64,000 nucleotides of DNA from Paenibacillus terrigena DSM 21567 (GTDB lineage Bacteria; Bacillota; Bacilli; Paenibacillales; Paenibacillaceae): NCBI RefSeq assembly GCF_000374845.1, contig NZ_KB895422.1, positions 1 through 64,000 of the forward strand. Direction: 5' to 3'. The notes beneath the pieces are model-generated. The model had not been told where the DNA came from and made no database searches. It worked only from the letters and a program-made list of their open reading frames with translations. This document shows, piece by piece, positions 16,355 to 25,136 of this stretch (position 1 is the first letter of the stretch; each line of letters begins with the position of its first letter). Both the position numbers and the translations under genes were made by a program.

Positions 16355-18091
16355 TTATAATACTTCCGCAATTTCCGGGAATGATTCTTGTACAAAACGC
16401 TCAATCTCTTCAGCCGTCTGCATATCAAGAGCTTTTGCTGCTACTTCCTTCGCATCAGCCAAGGAAATCTTGTTCATCAATACCCGTGCAGGCAATATGG
16501 AGCTTGCACTCATTGAGAACTCATCAAGCCCAAGTCCGAGCAAGAGCGGAACCGCGACCGGATTCCCTGCCATCTCGCCGCACATGCCAACCCATTTGCC
16601 TTCTCGATGTGCATTCTCGATGACCATACGGATTAGGCGAAGCACCGAAGGATTCATCGGCTGCGTCAAATGCGATACCTTCTCGTTCATCCGGTCAGCT
16701 GCCATCGTATATTGCACGAGGTCATTCGTACCGATACTGAAGAAATCTGCTTCTTTCGCGAGTTGATCCGATACGAGTACAGCTGCAGGAATTTCGATCA
16801 TAATACCAACTTCAAGCTCTTTATTATAAGCAACACCTGCTGCATCGAGTTCTGCCTTCACTTCTGCCAAAATCGCATTCGCTGCACGAAGTTCAACGAT
16901 CGTCGCAATCATCGGATACATGATCTTCACATTACCGAAGGCACTCGCACGAAGAATAGCACGAAGCTGGGTCTTGAACATTTCATGTTCATCCAAGCAC
17001 AAGCGAATCGCACGGTAACCTAAGAATGGATTCATTTCCTTCGGCAGTTCAAGATAATCAAGCTCTTTATCTCCACCGATATCAAGCGTTCGAATCACAA
17101 TGGGATGATCCTTGCCGAATGTCTCAGCGACTTCTTTATAGGCTGCGAATTGCTCTTCTTCTGTCGGGAAGTTCTGGCGGCCCATGTACAAAAATTCGGT
17201 ACGGAACAAGCCGATGCCTTCTGCGCCATTCTTATGCGCATTGTGTGCATCCCCGGGGTTCCCGATATTCGCAACAAGCTCAACTTGATGACCATCAGAT
17301 GTTACTGAAGCTGCATTCAGATAGTTCTTGAATTCGGATTTACGCTTCTCGAAGTTCACTTTCTTCGCTTCGTATTCTGCGATTTGCTCCGCCGTCGGCT
17401 TCACAATCATATCACCTGTCGTACCGTCAAGAATGACCATATCTCCGTCTTGAAGACGTTCCGTAACATCCTTCAAGCCAACAACCGCAGGAATTTCCAT
17501 CGATCTCGCCATAATCGCGGAGTGTGATGTTCTTCCTCCGATGTTCGTTGCGAATCCTGCAACACGATCGCGGTCCAATTGTGCGGAATCGGAAGGCGTC
17601 AAGTCATCCGTAATGAGGACCACCGGCTCTTCGAAATCCGATAACGATGTCTGCTTCACACCGGTTAACAGGTTGAGCAATCGTCTGCTGAGATCGCGGA
17701 AATCGGCTGCGCGCTCATTCATATACTCATTATCCATACTTTCGAAGAAGGTTACGAGCTCTTCTGTCACTTCAGCAAGGGATGCTTCCGCATTGATCGA
17801 TTTCTCTTCGATCAATTCTTTGGTACGACCTACAAATTCATCATCATGCAGGACAAGAATGTGCGATTCGAAGATCTCAGCTTGCTCTTCGCCCATCTTG
17901 ACGCGTGCTTGCTCTTGAATTTCTTTGACTTGTTCGATCGCTTGTTTGACAATTTCCGAGAAACGTACGACCTCTGCCTTTGCTTCTGCTGCCGATAATG
18001 TTCTACGCTCGATTTTGACACCGGTGTCTTTCATAACGAACGCAGGCCCGATTGCGTAGCCAGGTGCTGCAGCAATACCTTTTAAATTCAT
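16355..18091 (-). CDS. ptsI: PTS enzyme I (phosphoenolpyruvate-protein phosphotransferase)
   Basis: A 578-residue cytosolic enzyme that takes phosphate from PEP and passes it to HPr. The phosphorylated His lies in GGRTSHSAIMAR (about residue 191). The PEP-binding barrel shows GLFRTEFLYMGR, RTLDIGGDKEL, GTNDLVQY and the catalytic Cys in GMCGEMAGN. Length is normal. It follows ptsH by 21 bases and ends the operon at a strong terminator. Confidence 0.97.
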   Translation of the reverse strand: MNLKGIAAAPGYAIGPAFVMKDTGVKIERRTLSAAEAKAEVVRFSEIVKQAIEQVKEIQEQARVKMGEEQAEIFESHILVLHDDEFVGRTKELIEEKSINAEASLAEVTEELVTFFESMDNEYMNERAADFRDLSRRLLNLLTGVKQTSLSDFEEPVVLITDDLTPSDSAQLDRDRVAGFATNIGGRTSHSAIMARSMEIPAVVGLKDVTERLQDGDMVILDGTTGDMIVKPTAEQIAEYEAKKVNFEKRKSEFKNYLNAASVTSDGHQVELVANIGNPGDAHNAHKNGAEGIGLFRTEFLYMGRQNFPTEEEQFAAYKEVAETFGKDHPIVIRTLDIGGDKELDYLELPKEMNPFLGYRAIRLCLDEHEMFKTQLRAILRASAFGNVKIMYPMIATIVELRAANAILAEVKAELDAAGVAYNKELEVGIMIEIPAAVLVSDQLAKEADFFSIGTNDLVQYTMAADRMNEKVSHLTQPMNPSVLRLIRMVIENAHREGKWVGMCGEMAGNPVAVPLLLGLGLDEFSMSASSILPARVLMNKISLADAKEVAAKALDMQTAEEIERFVQESFPEIAEVL

Positions 18092-18112
18092 TGCTATTTC
18101 CCCTTTTCAGGC

Positions 18113-18376
18113 TTATTCAAAAACAGTCTCGAGCACTTCGCCTACAGCTTGCAATGCTTCAACTTCGCCGTCTCCATCGGTAATCACTGTCACTTGATCG
18201 TTTTGTTTAAGTCCCAATTTCAGAAGTCCTACCATCCCTTTAGCACTTACGCGTGTGCCGTCAGCTTTCTCAATCTCAACTTTGCAAGCAAATTGGCTTG
18301 CTTTCTTCAAGATCGCGCCAGCGGGTCTTGCGTGAACACCTGTAGAGTTTTTGATTGTAAATGTTTGTTGTTGCAT
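18113..18376 (-). CDS. ptsH: PTS phosphocarrier protein HPr, Ser46 position is Gly
   Basis: An 87-residue phosphocarrier between enzyme I and the IIA domains. The catalytic His15 is intact in STGVHARPAG. In the regulatory loop, where Bacillus HPr has KSIMGVMSLG, this protein has KGMVGLLKLG: the residue equivalent to Ser46, which HPr kinase phosphorylates to drive CcpA-dependent catabolite repression, is Gly47 (codon GGG at 18236-18238). A one-residue insertion before it shifts numbering. A good ribosome binding site (AAAGGAGTG) precedes the ATG. Sugar transport should work; regulatory phosphorylation at this site cannot. Confidence 0.95.
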   Translation of the reverse strand: MQQQTFTIKNSTGVHARPAGAILKKASQFACKVEIEKADGTRVSAKGMVGLLKLGLKQNDQVTVITDGDGEVEALQAVGEVLETVFE

Positions 18377-18438
18377 ATTGTTCCACTCCTTTTATGTTTA
18401 AGTCCACATGTTGTTTTCTCTTTTTATTTACAAGCCAA

Positions 18439-18475
18439 GGGTGATCAGCAAGCTTAGAGGCTAACGGAATCACCC
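18439..18475 (-). other. Stem-loop between nagE-like and ptsH
   Basis: GGGTGAT / ATCACCC stem with a 23-base loop containing a smaller TTAGC / GCTTG-type helix. There is no T-tract, so it is more likely an mRNA processing or stability element separating permease and ptsHI expression than a terminator. Confidence 0.45.
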
Positions 18476-18523
18476 ATGATTTATCCTATTGTATGGTTTC
18501 TCTGATGTGGCTTGTTCACTATT

Positions 18524-19978
18524 CTACAGTTTATTGATTTCATCTTTCAACATTTCGGACTGCGTCCCAAATACGACCTGAACGGCACCGCCGCCAAGAC
18601 GCATAACACCTGCTGCCCCTAATTTCTTGAGTTCAGCATCGTTCACTTGTTTATCATCTTTTACGACAAGACGTAGACGCGTGATACAAGCATCCGTGCT
18701 GACAATGTTCTCTTTACCGCCAAGATTGCCCAGAACTTTTACAGCTTTTTCAGACAATGGCGTCTTGCCGCTTACTGGCGCATCCGCATCTCCTGCTTCT
18801 GTACCATCGTCATCTTCGCGGCCAGGTGTCTTCAAGTTTAACTTCACGATCAAGATGCGGAACAAGAAGTAGTACACCAGGAAGAATACGATACCGACTG
18901 GAATTAAACGCAATGGATTCGTGGACAACTGGTAGTTAACTAAATAGTCGATCAATCCGGCTGAGAAACCGAATCCAAGCTTCACATCAAGCATGTACAT
19001 CACGACACCGGCTACACCAGACAGAATGGCATGCACAACATATAGAACTGGCGCAATGAACATAAATGCGAACTCAATCGGCTCTGTAATCCCTGTCAAG
19101 AATGAAGCAAAAGCAAGTCCTACGAATGTAGAAGCAACGAGTTTTCTTTTCTCCGGTTTTGCTGTGTGAATAAACGCTAGGGCAGCACCCGGAAGTGCGA
19201 ACATCATGATTGGGAAGAAGCCTGTCATGAACATCCCTGCTGTTTTGTCTCCTGCGAAGAAGCGGTGCAAGTCACCACGAACAACTTCGCCCGCTGCGTT
19301 CGTAAAGTCACCGATCTGGAACCATACGATGGAGTTGATAATATGGTGTAATCCGAATGGTACAAGCAACCGGTTCGCTAGACCATATACGCCTGCGCCT
19401 ATTGCTCCAAGGCTAACGATCCAACGCCCAAAATCATCAAGTGCAAGCTGAACAGGTCCCCAGATAAGACCAAATACAATACCCACGATAACCATCGTAA
19501 GCGATGTAATAATTGGAACGAACCGCTTACCGCTGAAGAATCCTAACCAGTCCGGTAGTTTAATGTTGTGGTATTTGTTATAGAAGTACGCTGCGATACC
19601 CCCGGCGATAATACCGCCGATAACACCCATATCGAGCTTCGTATCTTTACCGATGAACGTGAATGCTCCTGGCATTTTGGTTAGAACATTCGTAAGTACA
19701 AGGTGCGAAATAACCGCAGCGAGCGCAGCAACCGCGTCGCCTGCAAAGCCGATCGCTACCCCAATCGCGAAGATGAGCGGCAAGTTATCAAAAATCGCTG
19801 AGCCGCCGGCCGCGAGGAAAGGAGCAATGTATTGGTTAATGAATCCCCCAACCGAGTCTCCCATATGGAAATCTTTAATGTAATCGACATTACCGAACCG
19901 AAGTAAAATGGCTGCAGCTGGAAGCGTTGCCACCGGTAGCATCAAGGACTTACCGATTCTTTGTAAGAATGCAAGCAT
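18524..19978 (-). CDS. nagE: PTS IIBC permease, N-acetylglucosamine/glucose type
   Basis: A 484-residue sugar permease. The IIC domain (1-385) has about ten membrane segments and the sugar-site motif GITEPIEF; a linker (386-405) leads to IIB (406-484) with the phosphorylated Cys in STDACITRLR. Features such as HHIINSIVWFQIGDFTNAAG and FFPIMMFALPGAALAF are closer to NagE/NagP than to PtsG, so GlcNAc is the best guess; glucose cannot be excluded. IIA is not fused but encoded just upstream as a separate gene. GlcT-type control upstream would make this a sugar-inducible operon. Confidence 0.8.
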   Translation of the reverse strand: MLAFLQRIGKSLMLPVATLPAAAILLRFGNVDYIKDFHMGDSVGGFINQYIAPFLAAGGSAIFDNLPLIFAIGVAIGFAGDAVAALAAVISHLVLTNVLTKMPGAFTFIGKDTKLDMGVIGGIIAGGIAAYFYNKYHNIKLPDWLGFFSGKRFVPIITSLTMVIVGIVFGLIWGPVQLALDDFGRWIVSLGAIGAGVYGLANRLLVPFGLHHIINSIVWFQIGDFTNAAGEVVRGDLHRFFAGDKTAGMFMTGFFPIMMFALPGAALAFIHTAKPEKRKLVASTFVGLAFASFLTGITEPIEFAFMFIAPVLYVVHAILSGVAGVVMYMLDVKLGFGFSAGLIDYLVNYQLSTNPLRLIPVGIVFFLVYYFLFRILIVKLNLKTPGREDDDGTEAGDADAPVSGKTPLSEKAVKVLGNLGGKENIVSTDACITRLRLVVKDDKQVNDAELKKLGAAGVMRLGGGAVQVVFGTQSEMLKDEINKL

Positions 19979-20022
19979 GAAACGTAACCTCCTGAAAATT
20001 AAAATTTTAAGGCTGTGCTTTG

Positions 20023-20505
20023 TTACTTCTTCACTTCAACATCTAGAACCGTGTTGTCCCCTGCTTTTACTTCCCCCGTATGCTTCGTCACTTGCTCGAC
20101 TACTTCACCGTTCGCCATAATCACAGGCGTAATCACGGGATACCCTTTGGATTCAATAAACGCCATATCGAACTCGATCAAAGGCTGTCCTTGCTTGACA
20201 ACATCCCCTGTCTTGATCAATGGCTTGAATCCTTCGCCTTTCAATTGCACCGTATTAACACCGATGTGCATAAGCACCTCTACACCTGAATCATGACCGA
20301 CAATGCACGCATGATGCGTATCAATCAAATGTGCAACGATACCGTCACATGGTGACACGAGAACACCATTTGTTGGCTTTATAGCAACGCCGTCACCTAG
20401 AAGCGCTTCAGCAAATGCCGGATCCGGCACTTCACTTAGTGACACCGATGTTCCTGTTAATGGAGAAACCAAAGATACAATTGTTTTTTTCTTTTTGAAA
20501 AACAT
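20023..20505 (-). CDS. crr: PTS glucose-type IIA component
   Basis: A 160-residue stand-alone IIA of the glucose family, phosphorylated by HPr and passing phosphate to IIB. The active His is in EVLMHIGVNTVQLKGEGF; the second conserved His is in CIVGHDSGV. ATG 20505 is chosen because the GTG at 20514 lies inside the AAGAGGTGG ribosome binding site. It is the first gene after the RAT/terminator leader and 44 bases before the permease. Confidence 0.9.
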   Translation of the reverse strand: MFFKKKKTIVSLVSPLTGTSVSLSEVPDPAFAEALLGDGVAIKPTNGVLVSPCDGIVAHLIDTHHACIVGHDSGVEVLMHIGVNTVQLKGEGFKPLIKTGDVVKQGQPLIEFDMAFIESKGYPVITPVIMANGEVVEQVTKHTGEVKAGDNTVLDVEVKK

Positions 20506-20563
20506 AAAATCCACCTCTTAAAATAATTTTAGGTCCTTGTGTAGCATGCCCCAAAAAGAGCAC

Positions 20564-20628
20564 AAAAAAAGCATGAGTTAAGGAGAAAGAGGGTATTAGA
20601 ACACTCTTGTCTCACTTAGCTCATGCCT
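20564..20628 (-). terminator. Conditional terminator of the PTS operon leader
   Basis: On the minus strand GCATGAG...CTCATGC with inner GAG/CTC pairing forms a long hairpin followed by seven Ts. Its 5' arm overlaps the RAT sequence, so binding of the antiterminator would prevent it forming. Confidence 0.8.
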
Positions 20629-20655
20629 ATCACTAGTCGCACGCTAAATAACACA
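20620..20655 (-). promoter_or_regulatory. RAT antiterminator site (GlcT type)
   Basis: On the minus strand the segment begins GTGTTATTTAG and ends TAGTGATAGGCATGAG, closely matching the ribonucleic antiterminator of B. subtilis ptsG. It overlaps the 5' arm of the following terminator. Confidence 0.75.
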
Positions 20656-20725
20656 ATATTATGGACTTGGGAAGTAAGAATGCTTCGAATTCAAATGATT
20701 CCGCTTACTTCTCGTTATAGTCTGT

Positions 20726-20754
20726 ATTATAGGACAGGATTCTGAAACCGTCAA
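20726..20754 (-). promoter_or_regulatory. Sigma-A promoter of the PTS operon
   Basis: TTGACG, 17 bases, then perfect TATAAT on the minus strand, about 70 bases upstream of the RAT site. Confidence 0.85.
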
Positions 20755-20825
20755 CGACAAAACTCGATCCATTATCTTACAATTCGTCATAAATCGTCAT
20801 TAAACGACAATATTCATAGAGTTTA

Positions 20826-21692
20826 TCATTGAATCGGATTTCCATAATGCTGAAATAAACGGTACAAATGCATTACCAAGTATCCGATTTCATCCTCTGA
20901 TACGGTTACACCAAGATTCGCTTCCATCATGAGCGCAATTTTTTTCCCTAAGGTATACTCATCCTTCAGTGTTTCACGAAGTTGGGTCGCAAATGGATTC
21001 GGTGACTTCTGCCCTACGGTTAGCCGTTCAATCGCAAAGCGCAGATGAGTAATCAGTCTTATGTAATCGAGACTATCACGAGGCACCTTAAATCCACGTT
21101 CCGCTTCAATCATGGCAACAGCTTCTTGGATCAAATGGGTCCATTTCACAATATTGCCGACCGATATATGACATACGGCGGACTGAATGTGCATGGCTAG
21201 AAATCCAACTTCGGTCTCAGGGATCTCGATATTGAACTTCTTCTCGATCAAGACTGCTGCTTTCTTCGCCAAGGCGAATTCTCGCGAATGCAGCGCTTGA
21301 ATCTCATAAATAAATGGATTTGCAATATCGATGTTATTCTCAAGTCGATACAGCGCAAATTGAATATGACTCGGGAGCGCAATGAAAATTTGCTCATTCA
21401 GCGAGGTGTCGAATTCGTCTCCGACCATGGAGATGATTTCTTGTGAGACGTCAAGCACTTTGGGATCAACTTGTTCCGTTAATGCTCTGAATTGATTGCG
21501 CGAATCGGAACCGGCGAGATTAAATTTCTTCTCGATGCGAGGGTCTGAAGGAAGCACTAACATGCCGGCTTTTGCACCAAATCCGAGCCCTTTGCCCATG
21601 AGGACGAGCTCACTATCGGATTTCTCTATGGATACCAATATGGCGTTGTTACTAATCACCCGTTGAATGAGATATGCGGCTGATTCGCTCAT
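20826..21692 (-). CDS. glcT: Transcription antiterminator GlcT (BglG/SacY family)
   Basis: A 288-residue RNA-binding regulator that binds the RAT site of the PTS operon leader when the sugar is present. N-terminal CAT RNA-binding domain (1-60: IQRVISNNAILV, MGKGLGFGAKAG) and two PTS regulation domains: PRD1 (His in LPSHIQFALYRL and LAMHIQSA) and PRD2 (His in LITHLRFAIERL and LVMHLYRLF). ATG 21692 follows GAAGGA with good spacing; GTG 21704 is less likely. It has its own promoter and lies directly upstream of its target operon on the same strand, as in Bacillus. Confidence 0.92.
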   Translation of the reverse strand: MSESAAYLIQRVISNNAILVSIEKSDSELVLMGKGLGFGAKAGMLVLPSDPRIEKKFNLAGSDSRNQFRALTEQVDPKVLDVSQEIISMVGDEFDTSLNEQIFIALPSHIQFALYRLENNIDIANPFIYEIQALHSREFALAKKAAVLIEKKFNIEIPETEVGFLAMHIQSAVCHISVGNIVKWTHLIQEAVAMIEAERGFKVPRDSLDYIRLITHLRFAIERLTVGQKSPNPFATQLRETLKDEYTLGKKIALMMEANLGVTVSEDEIGYLVMHLYRLFQHYGNPIQ

Positions 21693-21733
21693 TATTTCCT
21701 TCACCCTTTTTCGATCATCATTTATTTGTCCTC

Positions 21734-21763
21734 ATTGTAGGGTCGATCCCACACCTGCGTCAA
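21734..21763 (-). promoter_or_regulatory. Candidate glcT promoter
   Basis: TTGACG, 18 bases, then TACAAT on the minus strand, about 40 bases upstream of the glcT start. Confidence 0.7.
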
Positions 21764-21770
21764 TGGAATA

Positions 21771-23090
21771 TTATTTCGGATCCGATTTGGCCTTCAGCCA
21801 TTTCGGTGCTCCCGCATTCTTACGATCACGATCACGGTCTTGTTTAGGCTTAGATAAGAGCGGCTTAACAGGCGGTTTCACCGCTGCCTTTTTCACAGGT
21901 GCCTTCGTTTTCGTTACCGGATATTGGCGATTTGATGTCTCCATTGAACTCGCTGCTTCCGGATTGAATACTTTCCCTTGATACATCGATTGGGGTTCAA
22001 TTACAATATCCAACTGACGCATGAATTTCTCTATAATGAACATTTCACGAGGGGTAACAATTGAAATTGCGAGCCCTTTTTGCCCCATACGCCCAGTACG
22101 CCCAACGCGATGCACATAATGCTCACTGCTAATTGGCAGATCAAAGTTAATGACCATCGGGAGCTCTTTAATATCCAAACCACGCGCAGCCACATCCGTT
22201 GCGAGCAGTAACTGAATCCGCCCTTCCCGGAAACGGCGCAGTACATTCATCCGCTCTTGTTTGTTCGCTTCTCCGTAGAGCGGCTCAACAGACAATCCCA
22301 CAAACTGCAGCTTCGCAATCCACTCCGCAATCGATTCGATCTCGTTCACGAATACAATCGCGGATTTGGGCTTGTATGATCTAACAATCCGGCGAAGCGT
22401 GTCAATCTTATTCCGTTCTTCCGTCTCAAAATAGAAGTGGGACAAAGTCGACGAAGTCTTCTGCTCCGGCTTAATCCCGATCTCTATGGGTTCATTCATC
22501 CATGCGTCCGCAATATTCCGTACTTCTTCTGGCATCGTTGCTGAGAAGAACAGTAATTGTCGATCACGAAGGGCCGACTTGAATATGGCTTCCGTATCGC
22601 CGGCTGCACCAAGCTTGAACATTTGATCCACTTCATCGACCGTAATTGTACGGACTTCGTGCATTTTGAGCTTGCGCATCCCAATGAGTTCAAGCACGCG
22701 CCCTGGCGTTCCGACAACAAATTGCGGATGGAGTCTTAATTTCTCGATCTGTCTTTTGCTTGCTGCCCCGCCGATTAGAGATTGTACCGTAATGCCAAGC
22801 GACTCTCCGTACATCTCGGCTTCGCGGAAAATTTGCATTGCGAGCTCCTGTGTTGGGGCAAGAACAAGGGCTTGTACCTGTTTGAGCGCTGGATCAATCC
22901 GCTGCAACATAGGCAGCAAATAAGCAAGGGTCTTACCTGTTCCTGTCTGGGACTGCGCGATCAAGTCTTTACCTTCAAGGGCAACTGGAATTGCCTCTTG
23001 TTGGATGGGTGAAGGCGTCTCGATTCGTTCTGCGAGCAATCGCTCGACGAGCCTAGCGTCAATATGTAAATCTGTAAATGAAGTTGTCAT
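21771..23090 (-). CDS. DEAD-box family ATP-dependent RNA helicase
   Basis: A 439-residue RNA helicase with the Q motif (TPSPIQQEAIP), Walker A AQSQTGTGKT, motif Ia PTQELAMQ, motif III FSATM, and motifs V-VI LLATDVAARGLD and HRVGRTGRMG. Motif II reads DEVD instead of DEAD. The C-terminal 70 residues are basic, proline/lysine-rich and disordered-looking, suited to RNA binding. Possible roles are mRNA decay, ribosome assembly or cold response. Single gene; AAAGGA precedes ATG 23090. Confidence 0.9.
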   Translation of the reverse strand: MTTSFTDLHIDARLVERLLAERIETPSPIQQEAIPVALEGKDLIAQSQTGTGKTLAYLLPMLQRIDPALKQVQALVLAPTQELAMQIFREAEMYGESLGITVQSLIGGAASKRQIEKLRLHPQFVVGTPGRVLELIGMRKLKMHEVRTITVDEVDQMFKLGAAGDTEAIFKSALRDRQLLFFSATMPEEVRNIADAWMNEPIEIGIKPEQKTSSTLSHFYFETEERNKIDTLRRIVRSYKPKSAIVFVNEIESIAEWIAKLQFVGLSVEPLYGEANKQERMNVLRRFREGRIQLLLATDVAARGLDIKELPMVINFDLPISSEHYVHRVGRTGRMGQKGLAISIVTPREMFIIEKFMRQLDIVIEPQSMYQGKVFNPEAASSMETSNRQYPVTKTKAPVKKAAVKPPVKPLLSKPKQDRDRDRKNAGAPKWLKAKSDPK

Positions 23091-23181
23091 GGTCTAGCAT
23101 TTCCTTTCTTTGGCCCATTGGGCATTTGTATGGTACACTGAGATGCAGTTATTATCATTTATTGGAAAGGGGGTTCTATCG

Positions 23182-23445
23182 ATGGATCAAGCCTTTATGG
23201 AACAGTTCGATGGCCTACTTGAAAAATACGCAGAACTGCTATTAGGTGATAACTCACCAGAACAAGTGGAGAAGATTAAAATTTGGGCCCTCTACAGCCA
23301 TATGCATAAGACGATGCCGAACCTTACACAACACTGGACAGCGAGTCATCCTGAGGCTAAAGCGACTGTTCGCGCGCTCTTCGAAGAAGTGAAGCAGTTG
23401 AATGAGGCGCACCGAGCTAAGGCAAAGCCGAAGCAGGAACCTTAG
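23182..23445 (+). CDS. DUF2573 family protein (YusU-like)
   Basis: An 87-residue, mostly helical soluble protein of unknown function, matching DUF2573 (MEQFDGLLEKYAELLLGD, KIWALYSHMHKTMPNLTQHW). ATG 23182 follows GAAAGGGGGT; the longer in-frame extension to 23110 lacks a ribosome binding site and contains the promoter region. It ends in a Lys/Pro-rich tail. Divergent from the helicase gene. Confidence 0.8.
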   Translation: MDQAFMEQFDGLLEKYAELLLGDNSPEQVEKIKIWALYSHMHKTMPNLTQHWTASHPEAKATVRALFEEVKQLNEAHRAKAKPKQEP

Positions 23446-23464
23446 GGCTTCTGCTTCGTTACCG

Positions 23465-24244
23465 TTATTTCTTGTTGATTAGCCGGTAAGCCAATTTATC
23501 CGCAAGCCTTGGGAACAGTTGATACAGCTTAATCCCGATGGCTGCGGCGAACGGTAAATTCACTTCCGCTTTTCGCTTCACGATAGCTGTTATTATTGTG
23601 TTCACGACTTGCTCCGGTTTTAACAAGAACATTTTAACATTATTGACGTAAGTCCCGCTCGGGTCTGCCTTCTCAAAAAACGGGGTATCAATAGGTCCCG
23701 GATTAATCGCCGTTACACCTATGTTCTTGCCGACCATTTCTTGCCGCAGCGCATTCGTTAAGCCTAGTACGGCATGCTTTGTCGCGTTGTAGGCGCTTGA
23801 TTTGGCTGTACCGATCTTGCCTGCAAGTGATGCGATATTCACAATATGACCTTGCCCTGCGGTCAACATATGCGGGAGCACGGCTTTGGTACAACGGACG
23901 ATCCCCATATAATTGACATCCATCATCGCATTGAACTCCGCTGTATCCGTATCCAGGAAAGTTTGAAACACACCGTATCCAGCATTATTAATCAAGATAT
24001 CGATGCGTCCAAATTCAGAGATGATCGATTCCACCGCGTCATTCACTTGTTGCTCATCCGTTACATCCATCGGGATCACATGACATCGTCCTGAGATTTG
24101 TGACCGCAGCGCCATAAGGCGTTCTGTAGAGCGTGCCGTTAAGATCGGAATGGCTCCGAGATCCGCAAGCTTCTGTGCGGTTAATGCACCAATCCCACTG
24201 GAAGCTCCTGTAATCAGCACGATTTTGTCTTGGTACGTATACAC
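23465..24244 (-). CDS. SDR family NAD(P)-dependent oxidoreductase
   Basis: A 259-residue classical short-chain dehydrogenase. Cofactor motif TGASSGIG (12-19), NNAGYG (about 87), catalytic Ser in NIASLAG, and catalytic YxxxK in SAYNATK; the C-terminal extension (LPFAAAIGIKLYQLFPRLADKL) is amphipathic and resembles YqjQ-type proteins that associate with membranes. Start is GTG 24244 with AAGGAG ahead. Substrate unknown. It is convergent with the DUF2573 gene, leaving only 19 bases between the stops. Confidence 0.88.
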   Translation of the reverse strand: MYTYQDKIVLITGASSGIGALTAQKLADLGAIPILTARSTERLMALRSQISGRCHVIPMDVTDEQQVNDAVESIISEFGRIDILINNAGYGVFQTFLDTDTAEFNAMMDVNYMGIVRCTKAVLPHMLTAGQGHIVNIASLAGKIGTAKSSAYNATKHAVLGLTNALRQEMVGKNIGVTAINPGPIDTPFFEKADPSGTYVNNVKMFLLKPEQVVNTIITAIVKRKAEVNLPFAAAIGIKLYQLFPRLADKLAYRLINKK

Positions 24245-24304
24245 CGTAACACTCTCCTTCTATGTTGCGATGATTTGAAAACTCCCCACAAAACTTTCTT
24301 TACG

Positions 24305-24334
24305 AAAAAAGAATAGCCCCGTAAGCGGAGCTAT
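24305..24334 (-). terminator. Intrinsic terminator after cheX
   Basis: TAGCTCCG / CGGGGCTA stem (one G-U) with a four-base loop; a T-rich tail follows on the minus strand. Confidence 0.7.
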
Positions 24335-24386
24335 ATCGATTCGAAATTCATTATGTATTCACGAAGCTGCATCGTTGCTACTTCTG

Positions 24387-24842
24387 TTATCCAACAAGTA
24401 CCTGAATATCTAAATGCCCGATCCCTTCCATCATGAGCGGAACCGTTAAGGCCTGTTTAGCTTTGAATTGTCCTGCAGCTGATTGTACCACTTTCGGCGG
24501 GGTAATATCAACTTTTACACCTTGGTTAAATAAAATCGTGCTTGCATTGCCGCTAATCATATTCCCGAGTTCCGAGATCGCACTATGTCCCATCTCACCC
24601 AGCTCCGTCATGACGAAGCCACCCATCATCGCTGAGACGATCTTCAGGGCTACAGACTCATGTAGACCAAAGACAATATTCCCATTCATCTGTCCTGTCA
24701 TCCCGATTTCAATCCATATATATTGATCGAAGAACTGAACTTCTTTTATTTGAAGTTGGCCAGTCGTGGGGCGAATCTGTATCAATTGTTCAATTACATT
24801 ACGAGCTGCATCCAAAAACGGATTAATATATTCCGCTTTCAT
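24387..24842 (-). CDS. cheX: CheX-type CheY-P phosphatase
   Basis: A 151-residue cytosolic protein of the CheC/CheX/FliY phosphatase family, which removes phosphate from CheY-P and resets flagellar switching. The catalytic E-x2-N motif is in AISELGNMISGNA. One such motif is present, as in CheX. ATG 24842 follows GAGGAG; the frame extends upstream to 24890 without a ribosome binding site. It stands alone, away from any flagellar or chemotaxis operon in this window. Confidence 0.85.
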   Translation of the reverse strand: MKAEYINPFLDAARNVIEQLIQIRPTTGQLQIKEVQFFDQYIWIEIGMTGQMNGNIVFGLHESVALKIVSAMMGGFVMTELGEMGHSAISELGNMISGNASTILFNQGVKVDITPPKVVQSAAGQFKAKQALTVPLMMEGIGHLDIQVLVG

Positions 24843-25136
24843 GAATAGATTCTCCTCTATAATTCGACATATATTTATTTCATTCGACATTATTCATTCT
24901 AATTCTACGATAAATGATTGACTACATTATACGTCATGCGTCTTAAAAAATCACCTCAAAAATATACTTTTTTTGGTATTTCCGAACGATACCTCCTTCA
25001 TCTCCTAGTCATTTGGGCCGATACACGTACAAATTCAACTAGTTCTATACGATTATATCGGTATTCGGTACAATAATTTTATACTTAGGAAGAAAGTTTC
25101 ATAGTGTAACATTTGTGCAGAAGGATGTGCGAAATC

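Noticed and set aside
24286-24300. CCCCACAAAACTTT as a third copy of the CCCCACAAAGT repeat
   Set aside because: Only the first eight or nine bases agree and there is no inverted partner or core sequence.
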